Below, in pieces: positions 1-5,654 of a DNA stretch of 5,826 bases; the first letter of the stretch is position 1; every line of letters starts with the position of its first letter. Origin of the DNA: Armatimonadota bacterium (GTDB taxonomy: Bacteria > Armatimonadota > Abditibacteriia > CG2-30-59-28). The notes beneath the pieces were generated by a model. The model worked only from the letters and a program-made list of their open reading frames with translations. It did no database searches and was not told the origin of the DNA. A program made the position numbers and the translations under genes. The stretch is from positions 1 to 5,826 of the forward strand of contig JACQGJ010000036.1 in NCBI GenBank assembly GCA_016199605.1, written 5' to 3'.

Positions 1-986
1 CCCTCGAAGGCCCAACGAACGATGGGGCTGTTCGGATCCTTGCCGGGAACTATCCACGGTCGGAGGTAATTGAAGTAGATTTCCTGGAACCGGTTCTGCG
101 GCGTGGCGTAGTAGACCGGCCCCAGCATCCCGAGGTAGATATAGGTCGCCATTTGCTGCCCCGGAATCGCGCAACTGACGAGAATCATGCAGTAGGCGAA
201 GAGCTTCTCCGTGCGGGTGAGGTTGAAACGAGTGCGGATAAGTTGAACAAAAGAGTGGACGCCGAGGAGATAGAGCAAGAGCATAGCGGCAGAAAGAGGG
301 AGATGTTTGCCCATGGTCGCCACTATGACGACAAGGCCTGCTGTCGAGATGACTCCCAATAAAACTGATTCTACTGTCAATGGTCTGCGCTTCTGGAGTT
401 TGCCATTGACTATTCGGATGCGAAGCTCTTCTGCCGATATACCTATCAGAATTCCATTGCACCACAACCACCAGGGAACCGCAACGTATCGAGACACGAC
501 AATCGCCGCGACGCAATGCAACGCACAGAAAGTCTGCATGAATGCGACTGGGAGGGTGGCCAACCCGTTTTCGTCTCTTCGATTGGCAAGCAGCCATTCA
601 CGGACTCCGAACAGGATTGCAAACACCATCACCACCCACGCCGACTTCCACGACAGATGATGCCCGTGCGCCTGGCAGATCAGCGTAATGCAGTAGATAA
701 GGAGGAACCCGCAATAGGGAATCCAGAAGAACCGGCGCATCTGGTGCAGAGCGCCGAAACCGACCATGATGAGCAGCGGCCAGAGAGCGGCGCGAGGGAG
801 GTGTCCCGTTCCGATGAGGTCGTAGCGGAGGAGGGCGGAATAGCACCCGGCGATAGCGATGCCGACGACGCACAGCAGTCCGAGGACAAACGCTCGGGCT
901 GTTAGACCGTGCTCGGTGGATGAACCATCCAAGGGTGATTCATCGTGCCGGGTGAGATCGGTTGTGACTGCTTGAGTCTCCTCCAA
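1..986 (-). CDS. Partial polytopic inner-membrane protein, resembling DUF6785-type (N-terminal part; continues past left edge)
   Basis: An uninterrupted minus-strand frame runs from a stop at 1107-1109 to the left edge. I place the start at a TTG (984-986), because GAAGGA lies about 7 nt upstream and the first residues are a typical hydrophilic leader. About 328 residues are visible. After a ~30-residue polar N-terminus come some eight or nine hydrophobic segments (roughly residues 31-53, 67-82, 86-105, 115-130, 143-165, 170-185, 205-223, 230-250, 262-290), with short basic loops between them. A conserved-looking stretch, FNLTRTEKLFAYCMILVS (254-271) followed by YYATPQNRFQE (292-302), recalls the 'LTR-E-L..Y.M' and 'ATP-N' signatures I associate with large DUF6785/DUF6784 membrane proteins of unknown function. 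Coding reality is well supported by hydrophobic periodicity and the open frame; the family name is a recollection, perhaps 50% sure. It is divergent from gloA, so unlikely to share its operon. An in-frame ATG at 1065-1067 is the alternative start. Confidence 0.75.
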   Translation of the reverse strand, partial: MEETQAVTTDLTRHDESPLDGSSTEHGLTARAFVLGLLCVVGIAIAGCYSALLRYDLIGTGHLPRAALWPLLIMVGFGALHQMRRFFWIPYCGFLLIYCITLICQAHGHHLSWKSAWVVMVFAILFGVREWLLANRRDENGLATLPVAFMQTFCALHCVAAIVVSRYVAVPWWLWCNGILIGISAEELRIRIVNGKLQKRRPLTVESVLLGVISTAGLVVIVATMGKHLPLSAAMLLLYLLGVHSFVQLIRTRFNLTRTEKLFAYCMILVSCAIPGQQMATYIYLGMLGPVYYATPQNRFQEIYFNYLRPWIVPGKDPNSPIVRWAFE

Positions 987-1055
987 GATTCGTTCCTTCG
1001 GAATGAGTCGATGCCGGGAGTTGTCAATCTCCGAGCTCGGCCAAGTCAGTGCGAT

Positions 1056-1084
1056 ATAATGCCACATTTTTCGCTGTGGTTCAA
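1056..1084 (-). promoter_or_regulatory. Candidate sigma70-type promoter for the left-edge membrane gene
   Basis: On the minus strand TTGAAC (1084-1079) is separated by 17 nt from CATTAT (1061-1056), each matching the sigma70 consensus at four of six bases. Transcription would begin near 1048, giving a ~60-nt leader before the TTG start at 986 and excluding the upstream ATG at 1067. A small dyad, CCACA (1062-1066) and TGTGG (1075-1079), lies between the two boxes and could be an operator. Evidence is positional and consensus-based only. Confidence 0.3.
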
Positions 1085-1119
1085 CTGCGAAGGCGTGAGT
1101 GCCTCTTTACGAGTGTAGG

Positions 1120-1151
1120 TTGTTCCTGATCCTCGCCTGTGCTACTATACT
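1120..1151 (+). promoter_or_regulatory. Candidate promoter for gloA
   Basis: TTGTTC (1120-1125) is followed after 17 nt by TACTAT (1143-1148), which overlaps the closer -10 match TATACT (1146-1151, spacing 20). The -35 match is weak, three of six. A transcript from here would carry a ~100-nt leader containing the palindromic repeats at 1170-1225 before the gloA ribosome-binding site. It is the best plus-strand candidate in the divergent spacer, but not a strong one. Confidence 0.28.
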
Positions 1152-1169
1152 CAGGTCCAGCGGGTTGCG

Positions 1170-1225
1170 ACGGACGCCTCGAACTCGCGGAGTTCGCAAA
1201 CTCGAACTCGCAGAGCTCGGAAACT
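1170..1225. repeat. GC-rich palindromic repeat, two tandem copies in the gloA leader
   Basis: Two adjacent 23-bp units (1180-1202 and 1203-1225) match at 20 of 23 positions. The first contains a perfect hairpin, CGAACTC-GCG-GAGTTCG (1180-1196); the second contains CGAACTC-GCA-GAGCTCG with one imperfect pair. The first unit plus its left flank (1170-1202) recurs at 1712-1744, so this is a dispersed element and not a one-off operator. It lies between the candidate promoter and the gloA ribosome-binding site, where it could fold in the mRNA. REP-like extragenic repeats behave this way, but I cannot assign a named family. Confidence 0.7.
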
Positions 1226-1245
1226 CCCTCGCGACTTTCCCAACG

Positions 1246-1251
1246 AAGGAG
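1246..1251 (+). promoter_or_regulatory. Ribosome-binding site of gloA
   Basis: AAGGAG ends 5 nt before the ATG at 1257. It fixes the gloA start, and the resulting N-terminus aligns with the usual start of bacterial glyoxalase I. Confidence 0.75.
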
Positions 1252-1256
1252 ATCCC

Positions 1257-1643
1257 ATGCAGAAGTATCACTTTACGCACTCGATGATCCGGGTACACAA
1301 CCTGGAACAGTCCATCTCTTTCTATGAGCAGGCACTGGGTCTGAAGGTCGCCCGAACCGTGGACGTACCAGAGCACAAATTCACGTTGGTCTTCCTGTCC
1401 GACGACGACACCGACTTCACGCTCGAGCTGACTTACAACTATGACCACGAGCCTTACGATCTCGGCAAAGGTTACGGTCACATCGCCCTGACGGTCCCCG
1501 ACCTGCTGGAATCGAATGAGCACCACAAGAGCCTGGGGCTGGAGTGCTCACCGGTGCGATACACGGAGGAAGGAATCCCACGTTACTACTTTATCGAGGA
1601 CCCCGACGGATACGAAATCGAGCTGCTGCAAGAGAAGAAGTGA
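1257..1643 (+). CDS. gloA: Glyoxalase I (lactoylglutathione lyase), VOC superfamily
   Basis: It isomerises the hemithioacetal formed from methylglyoxal and glutathione into S-lactoylglutathione in the cytosol, the first step of methylglyoxal detoxification. The 128 residues are the normal bacterial length and contain two beta-alpha-beta-beta-beta VOC modules (about 5-60 and 72-124). The four metal ligands align with those of the E. coli enzyme: His8 in HSMIRV, Glu57 in LELTYN, His75 in GYGHIAL, and Glu122 in DPDGYEIELL. This short form, lacking the inserts of the Zn-dependent type, is usually Ni/Co-dependent (family knowledge). A strong Shine-Dalgarno supports the start. The next gene on this strand begins 101 nt downstream, with repeats between, so cotranscription is possible but not shown. 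Close VOC relatives with other substrates exist, but the full ligand set and the conserved ELTYN/GHIA/EDPDGY motifs make glyoxalase I very likely. Confidence 0.93.
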   Translation: MQKYHFTHSMIRVHNLEQSISFYEQALGLKVARTVDVPEHKFTLVFLSDDDTDFTLELTYNYDHEPYDLGKGYGHIALTVPDLLESNEHHKSLGLECSPVRYTEEGIPRYYFIEDPDGYEIELLQEKK

Positions 1644-1645
1644 TT

Positions 1646-1690
1646 CGTGATGCGTGAGGCGTGAGAGAAGACCGCGACACTTAACGCCTC
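1646..1690. repeat. Tandem CGTGA heptamers with a short inverted repeat after gloA
   Basis: Three tandem 7-mers begin with CGTGA: CGTGATG (1646-1652), CGTGAGG (1653-1659) and CGTGAGA (1660-1666). GAGGCGT (1656-1662) pairs with ACGCCTC (1684-1690) across a 21-nt loop. No T-run follows, so it is a poor intrinsic terminator. With the palindromic repeat at 1712-1744, it fills almost the whole gloA-rhodanese spacer. Confidence 0.5.
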
Positions 1691-1711
1691 CCCAAAGACG
1701 TCGCGACCCTC

Positions 1712-1744
1712 ACGGACCCCTCGAAGTCTGCGAGTTCGCAAGCT
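1712..1744. repeat. Third copy of the GC-rich dispersed repeat, abutting the rhodanese start codon
   Basis: This 33-bp segment matches 1170-1202 at about 27 of 33 positions, with a shared ACGGAC left end and GAGTTCGCAA right end. The differences fall mostly in the left arm of the hairpin, so the palindrome is weaker here. It ends one base before the ATG at 1745 and so occupies the place where a ribosome-binding site would be expected; none is recognisable. Confidence 0.6.
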
Positions 1745-2818
1745 ATGCAACCCATCCCTGATAACTCCCCAAGAACCGTCCTGAAACAAGCCTGCATGAT
1801 TGTGGTTATCAGCGGCTTGGGAGGGCTGGCACACAACGCGTTGTCTCCTCAGGGAATCCCTATCGACTACCGTGTCGTCAAGGCGAAGCAGGCCGCTAAG
1901 ACGGTGCAGGTCGCAAAGCAGGTCAAGGTTCCCGTCATCGCACTGGCTGCGGTTCGAGCCGCCGCCGAGGAGCACACGGCGACATTCCTGGACGGTCGGA
2001 CTCCGGCATCCTTCGCGGCGGGACACATTCCCGGAGCGCGGAATCTTCCGGTGCTGGATTTCAAACGTTATCTTAAGAGCGCGACTGCCGGACTTGCCCA
2101 TGACAGTCCCCTTGTCACGTATTGCAGCAGTTCCCATTGCCAGTCGAGTGTGACGCTGGCGAGGATGCTCAGAGAAGAGGGTTACACCCAGGTAAGGGCT
2201 TACATCGGGGGCTGGCAGGAGTGGAAAGGTGCGAAGCTGCGAATCGCCAAAGGCGTCGTGAACCGACCTGCCACGCCGCAGCAGTTGATTGAGCAATCGG
2301 CTTCTCCGTCGGTGACAGTCACAGGCATGAAGAATCCCTCCGCGTCTCCTTCGGCGACGACGCACGCAATACCTCAAACGAAAGTGACGAGCGCCGTCCC
2401 GACCTCTCCGCGGAAATTGGGGGGTCCATCGCGTCTTCCCGCGCACTCAACAACGAACGCCACGGTTCCAGCAACCTCTCCTCTCGTGGGCCTCAAGGAA
2501 GCCTTCAGACTTTTCAACAGCGGGACTTGCTTGTTTGTGGATACGCGACACAAGGACGACTACCTGAAAGAGCACGTCGACGGAGCGGTCTGCCTTCCCC
2601 TCGAAACCTTTGACGAGTCGCTACCATCCGTCGCTGTCGCCCTATCCCAAGCGACGATCATCATCACCTACTGCGATGGCGTCGACTGCAACTCGAGCGT
2701 CGAGCTGGCACAAAAACTCCATGAGATGGGCTTCAAAGAGGTGAGGGCTTTTGTTGGGGGATGGAATGAATGGAAGAAGGCGCGGCATCCCACTCGATCC
2801 GGGGAGGAGGAAAGATGA
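1745..2818 (+). CDS. Membrane-anchored tandem rhodanese-domain protein (two sulfurtransferase-like domains)
   Basis: The 357-residue protein has an N-terminal hydrophobic segment (about 14-32), probably an uncleaved anchor leaving the rest in the periplasm. It then has two rhodanese-like domains (about 66-163 and 248-346) joined by a Ser/Thr/Pro-rich linker (about 175-245). Each domain shows the family's D-x-R near the start (Asp83, Asp266), a GHIPGA/EHVDGA-type loop, an active-site loop after TYC, and a closing GGWxEWK. Both active-site loops read C-x4-C (Cys127/Cys132 and Cys310/Cys315) where classical rhodanese has C-x4-R, and the two domains are clear duplicates. Rhodaneses move sulfane sulfur through a cysteine persulfide; that is the likely chemistry, but substrate and partner are unknown. 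ATG 1745 is the only ATG or GTG between the upstream in-frame stop (1682-1684) and the coding body, and it lacks a visible Shine-Dalgarno. Its stop overlaps the MauE/DoxX start, arguing for a functional pair. Confidence 0.9.
   Translation: MQPIPDNSPRTVLKQACMIVVISGLGGLAHNALSPQGIPIDYRVVKAKQAAKTVQVAKQVKVPVIALAAVRAAAEEHTATFLDGRTPASFAAGHIPGARNLPVLDFKRYLKSATAGLAHDSPLVTYCSSSHCQSSVTLARMLREEGYTQVRAYIGGWQEWKGAKLRIAKGVVNRPATPQQLIEQSASPSVTVTGMKNPSASPSATTHAIPQTKVTSAVPTSPRKLGGPSRLPAHSTTNATVPATSPLVGLKEAFRLFNSGTCLFVDTRHKDDYLKEHVDGAVCLPLETFDESLPSVAVALSQATIIITYCDGVDCNSSVELAQKLHEMGFKEVRAFVGGWNEWKKARHPTRSGEEER
2803..2810 (+). promoter_or_regulatory. Ribosome-binding site deciding the start of the MauE/DoxX gene
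   Basis: GGAGGAGG lies inside the 3' end of the rhodanese gene and ends 4 nt before the ATG at 2815. It favours that ATG over the in-frame ATG at 2770, which has no comparable signal. Confidence 0.8.
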
Positions 2819-3378
2819 CGGAGCCAGTAGAAACCCCGTCCACTGATTCCCACGGGTCGCGACGGCCGGATCGCATTAAAAGGAAGTGGACCGTGTACCT
2901 GGCTACGATTGCGCGAATTGTCGTGGGCGCACTGTTCCTCCTGGCAAGCTACGATAAGATCCTCGATCCCCTCCGGTTCGCTGAGTCGGTGGATTCCTAC
3001 AAGCTGCTCCCGGCTGTTGCCATTTCGCCTTTCGCCCTGGCCCTTCCCTGGATCGAGTTCGTCGCCGGGCTTCTGCTGGTCCTGGGGATGGCCTCCCGCG
3101 CCGCAGCTCTGGTGGTGCTCTGCCTGCTTTTGATGTTCATGGGTGCGATCGGGATCGACATGGCTCGCGGGCTGACCATCGACTGTGGATGCTTTGGGGC
3201 CTTGACGGAGAGCGACCCGATCGGGTGGGTAACCCTCGTGCGCGACGTCGGACTGACCGTGATGACCCTTTACGTCATGCTCTTCGACGAGCAGACCTTT
3301 GGACTCGAAGCTTTGCTCAACCGTGAAGAACGAAAATCTCGCGACACCAGCAACCGAAACGGAACCGTTGTCCCCTGA
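2815..3378 (+). CDS. MauE/DoxX-family redox-associated membrane protein
   Basis: This 187-residue inner-membrane protein has a basic cytoplasmic N-terminus (RRPDRIKRK, 16-24) followed by four hydrophobic segments (about 28-49, 68-91, 96-116 and 136-157). That is the four-helix plan of the DoxX/MauE superfamily. Its signature is DCGCFG (123-128), with a CxC pair (Cys124/Cys126) typical of MauE-like members, which are linked to disulfide or redox work in the periplasm (MauE is needed for methylamine dehydrogenase maturation; DoxD/DoxX relatives occur in thiosulfate:quinone oxidoreductase). The ATG at 2815 overlaps the rhodanese stop (ATGA) behind a strong Shine-Dalgarno, so translation is probably coupled. 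No mau structural genes are present, so methylamine metabolism is not implied. Partnership with the periplasmic rhodanese domains is inferred from the overlap and the shared cysteine chemistry. Confidence 0.87.
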   Translation: MTEPVETPSTDSHGSRRPDRIKRKWTVYLATIARIVVGALFLLASYDKILDPLRFAESVDSYKLLPAVAISPFALALPWIEFVAGLLLVLGMASRAAALVVLCLLLMFMGAIGIDMARGLTIDCGCFGALTESDPIGWVTLVRDVGLTVMTLYVMLFDEQTFGLEALLNREERKSRDTSNRNGTVVP

Positions 3379-3455
3379 GTCTTCGGCAAGCAGCACTCCC
3401 AACTTCCCAACCTCGCGTTACCCAACAACTTTCCTGCTGGCTTCTGGCTAAACCT

Positions 3456-3486
3456 TTGTAACGAGGTTGATCGAGTCATTAGACTC
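3456..3486 (+). promoter_or_regulatory. Candidate promoter and overlapping palindromic operator of the Rrf2 gene
   Basis: TTGTAA (3456-3461) and TAGACT (3480-3485) are 18 nt apart and could be -35 and -10 boxes. The inverted repeat GAGTC-ATTA-GACTC (3473-3486) covers the -10 box. An Rrf2 dimer bound there would block its own promoter, an arrangement common for autorepressing Rrf2 regulators. The rest of the 135-bp spacer (3379-3513) holds three scattered CCCAAC motifs (3398, 3406, 3421) and a direct repeat of ACAC(C)AATG just before the start codon, but no convincing terminator. Confidence 0.35.
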
Positions 3487-3513
3487 ACTGACACCAATGA
3501 CACAATGTGAACG

Positions 3514-4023
3514 ATGCTTCGTCTCCTAAACCTCAGCCGAGAATGTGAATACGCCTTCCGCGCGATGGCTTGCCTCGCCGAGCGGGGGGAGGGAACTGTC
3601 GTCCCCCTGCGGACCATTGCCCGGGAACAAAGGTTGCCGGAGAGCTACCTTTACAAAGTCTTTTATGATCTGAAGAAGTCGGGACTGGTTCGGGTGCAAC
3701 GAGGGGCGTCTCGCGGATTCCTCCTCGCCAAAGGGCCAGAACGCATAACCCTGTTGGACATAGTGACAGCGTGTGACGGCCCCATTGACACCGGTCACTG
3801 CGTGCTTGACAGCGGACGGCCTTGTGACTTTCCCACAAGTTGCCCCTTGCATTGCGGCTGGGACCCTCTCATCCGGGAGGCGGAATCAACGCTGTCGAAG
3901 ACCACCTTGTGTGACCTGGTCGGGTTTTTCGGTGAGGAGACTGGGAGTCGCGCGATCATTGAACAGAAGACGAAGCTCCCCGCAAAGGGGAGGAAAGCGA
4001 AGCCCGTTCCTCGGCTCACATGA
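3514..4023 (+). CDS. Rrf2/IscR-family transcriptional regulator with Fe-S-type cysteine cluster
   Basis: This 169-residue cytosolic DNA-binding protein has a winged helix-turn-helix in the N-terminal ~80 residues. The stretch LPESYLYKVFYDLKKSGLV (41-59) matches the Rrf2 recognition helix, followed by a wing (RGASRGFLLAKG) and the linker ITLLDIVTACDG. The effector region has Cys96-x7-Cys104-x5-Cys110, then PLH with His113 and an extra Cys114. In IscR the three cysteines and the CxxH histidine bind a [2Fe-2S] cluster, so an Fe-S cofactor is likely; the x7 spacing is longer than IscR's x5 and Cys114 is an additional potential ligand. A lysine-rich tail (152-165) lengthens it beyond most family members. 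No strong Shine-Dalgarno precedes the ATG, but an in-frame stop (3508-3510) rules out a longer form. Likely targets are itself, the upstream rhodanese/MauE pair, or the porin 100 nt downstream; whether it senses iron, NO, redox or sulfur is not visible. Confidence 0.92.
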   Translation: MLRLLNLSRECEYAFRAMACLAERGEGTVVPLRTIAREQRLPESYLYKVFYDLKKSGLVRVQRGASRGFLLAKGPERITLLDIVTACDGPIDTGHCVLDSGRPCDFPTSCPLHCGWDPLIREAESTLSKTTLCDLVGFFGEETGSRAIIEQKTKLPAKGRKAKPVPRLT

Positions 4024-4105
4024 TAGGCTGACCCTTGTTAGTTCCGTGAAAGGAAGTTTCCCGCGCAGCTACCCTATGCGTCAACCAATCCAATCTCAAT
4101 GACCT

Positions 4106-4111
4106 GGAGGT
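4106..4111 (+). promoter_or_regulatory. Ribosome-binding site of the porin gene
   Basis: GGAGGT precedes the ATG at 4124 by 12 nt, somewhat long but the only good match. The 100-bp spacer after the Rrf2 gene (4024-4123) otherwise shows no clear promoter or terminator, so the porin may be read through from the regulator gene. Confidence 0.6.
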
Positions 4112-4123
4112 AAATAAGACAAC

Positions 4124-5647
4124 ATGCACCAACTAACGTCAAGCAGGAAGGGCTTCTGGATGTTCGCATTACCGGCCGCTATGCTTTTGTCGGTTGTGCC
4201 GCAGAGATGCATAGCCGCCGAGAATCAAGCCAGGCAGAAAGAACGCGATCCTCTCGTGCAGATACTCATTGAAAAGGGGATCCTGACGGAGTCTGAGGCT
4301 GACGCCTTGGAAGCGGAGGTGGCGCGCCGAAAAAAGGCGGAAGCCACGAGCGCTCCCAAGCCCGCGGACTCTGCTGCTACCGGCAAGGCGAAGGTCAGCT
4401 TCAAAGGTCAGTACCGAGTCCGAGCTGAGGGGCGACACAACCGGGACTTCTCCAGTGCCGTGAGTGACCGTCGCGGCGGTGTGATGCACCGTGCCCGGTT
4501 TGGAGTGGGAATTGATACCGGGGACGACAACGAGGCCTTTATTCAGTTTCAGGACGCGCGGGTTTTCGGGACCGAGTTGTCTCCGACAAGCAGCGGCATC
4601 TTCGCCTCAGGCGCCGGAGCCACTCCTCCTACTGCCACAGGAACTCCGAACGAGGCGTTGGATGTTCACCAGGCTTTCTGGCAAACCAAGAACCTTCGGA
4701 ACCTGCCGGTGACAGCGCGAATTGGCCGTCAGGAGTTTGCTTTCGGGGACGAGCGATTGATCGGATCGTTCGGGTGGGACAATGTCGGCAGGGCCTTTGA
4801 CGGCGCCCGGTTAACCTTCCAGAGACCCGACCACACGACTGATGTTTTTCTCGCCAAGGTCGTCGAATCCAGGAGCGTGTTGCTCCCTCCACCGGCCGCT
4901 CCTCCCACGGAGGATGCAGACCTCGGCGGGATCTACGTGAGTTGGCCGAAGCACCTGAAGGGCGCCACCGACCTATACGCTTTCTACAAGCGAGATCGTA
5001 CGGCGGCTAACTACGCGAACACCGGTACGGTGGGTGTGAGGCGCAAAGGTGCGCTTGGAAAATCGGCAGACTACTCCCTCGAGGGCGCGTACCAATTCGG
5101 TGACGTCCTCGCCGGCGATCAGTCGGCCTACGCTTACGTCGGCGCCGTCGGCTACAACGTTCCCAAGAGCAAAACTGGTCTCCGCTTGGCGGTTGAATAT
5201 GATTTCGCAACAGGCGATGAAACACCGGGAGATGGCAAATCAGGAACCTTCGACCAATTGTATCCCACGAACCATGACAAGTATGGCTACGCCGACCATC
5301 AAGGTTGGCGTAACATGCGTGATCTTCGCTTGACTGTCAGTGGCAAGCCAACCACCAAGCTGTGGACCGGGGTTGATTGGCACTGGTTCGGCTTGGACTC
5401 CGCCCGCGACAGTTGGTACGGCGCGAGTGGAATGACCAATGGCGCGAAGTACTTCTCAGCAGCCGGACTTTTTGGCCGGGATGTGGGGAAAGAGCTCGAC
5501 GTGACGTTCAGGTATGCTTACAGTCAACGTGTTTCTCTGATGGCGGGGTATTCCCGGTTTCTGCCTGGCGACTTTGTGAAGAACGCCAACGGAGGTGTTG
5601 ACGACGCGTCCGACTGGTACTTCCTCCAGTCGCAGTTCGACTTTTAG
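4124..5647 (+). CDS. Outer-membrane porin, alginate-export (AlgE-like) family
   Basis: The 507-residue precursor has a basic start, a hydrophobic core (about 11-26) and a likely signal peptidase I site around residues 31-32. Cys29 does not sit in a lipobox. Next is a short helical, charged segment (about 43-72, including ILIEKGILTESEADALEAEV), common before the barrel in porins of uncultured Gram-negatives and possibly periplasmic or trimerising. An Ala/Pro linker leads to the barrel (about 88-507), with alternating aromatic/hydrophobic strands and a C-terminal phenylalanine (QSQFDF) expected for BAM insertion. The most diagnostic part is the RIGRQEFAFGDERLIG stretch with WDNVGRAFDGARL (199-229), typical of the alginate-export family. 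The name reflects the family; substrate is unknown, and no alginate biosynthesis genes are nearby. A Pro-rich loop (LLPPPAAPPTED, 253-264) and a Gly/Ser/Thr-rich loop (150-175) are probably surface-exposed. It follows the Rrf2 gene by 100 nt, so that regulator may control it. Confidence 0.88.
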   Translation: MHQLTSSRKGFWMFALPAAMLLSVVPQRCIAAENQARQKERDPLVQILIEKGILTESEADALEAEVARRKKAEATSAPKPADSAATGKAKVSFKGQYRVRAEGRHNRDFSSAVSDRRGGVMHRARFGVGIDTGDDNEAFIQFQDARVFGTELSPTSSGIFASGAGATPPTATGTPNEALDVHQAFWQTKNLRNLPVTARIGRQEFAFGDERLIGSFGWDNVGRAFDGARLTFQRPDHTTDVFLAKVVESRSVLLPPPAAPPTEDADLGGIYVSWPKHLKGATDLYAFYKRDRTAANYANTGTVGVRRKGALGKSADYSLEGAYQFGDVLAGDQSAYAYVGAVGYNVPKSKTGLRLAVEYDFATGDETPGDGKSGTFDQLYPTNHDKYGYADHQGWRNMRDLRLTVSGKPTTKLWTGVDWHWFGLDSARDSWYGASGMTNGAKYFSAAGLFGRDVGKELDVTFRYAYSQRVSLMAGYSRFLPGDFVKNANGGVDDASDWYFLQSQFDF

Positions 5648-5654
5648 ACCGGAA

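Noticed and set aside
153..905. Plus-strand open frames across the left region
   Set aside because: Their translations are low-quality, charged and His-rich, and they lie antisense to a continuous minus-strand frame with clear membrane-span periodicity.
1031..1040. Perfect 10-bp palindrome CCGAGCTCGG in the divergent spacer
   Set aside because: Short and GC-rich, so likely by chance; it resembles part of the dispersed repeat (GAGCTCGG at 1213-1220) but not enough to call another copy.
1055..1060. Perfect TATAAT on the plus strand
   Set aside because: No acceptable -35 box lies 16-18 nt upstream; the nearest, TTGTCA at 1021-1026, is 28 nt away.
1065..1067. ATG start for the left-edge membrane gene
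   Set aside because: No Shine-Dalgarno precedes it, and it lies upstream of the transcription start predicted from the best minus-strand promoter; the TTG at 986 has a good site. Not fully excluded.
1107..1526. Minus-strand open frame antisense to gloA
   Set aside because: It is a shadow of the well-conserved glyoxalase gene and shows no domain of its own.
2770..2814. Longer start for the MauE/DoxX protein at the ATG at 2770
   Set aside because: It would add 15 residues overlapping the rhodanese gene, without a ribosome-binding site, whereas the ATG at 2815 has GGAGGAGG at ideal spacing.
3379..3455. Possible terminator or repeat array after the MauE/DoxX gene (three CCCAAC motifs, AGCAG/CTGCT)
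   Set aside because: The motifs are irregularly spaced and the stem is only five pairs with a long loop and no T-run.
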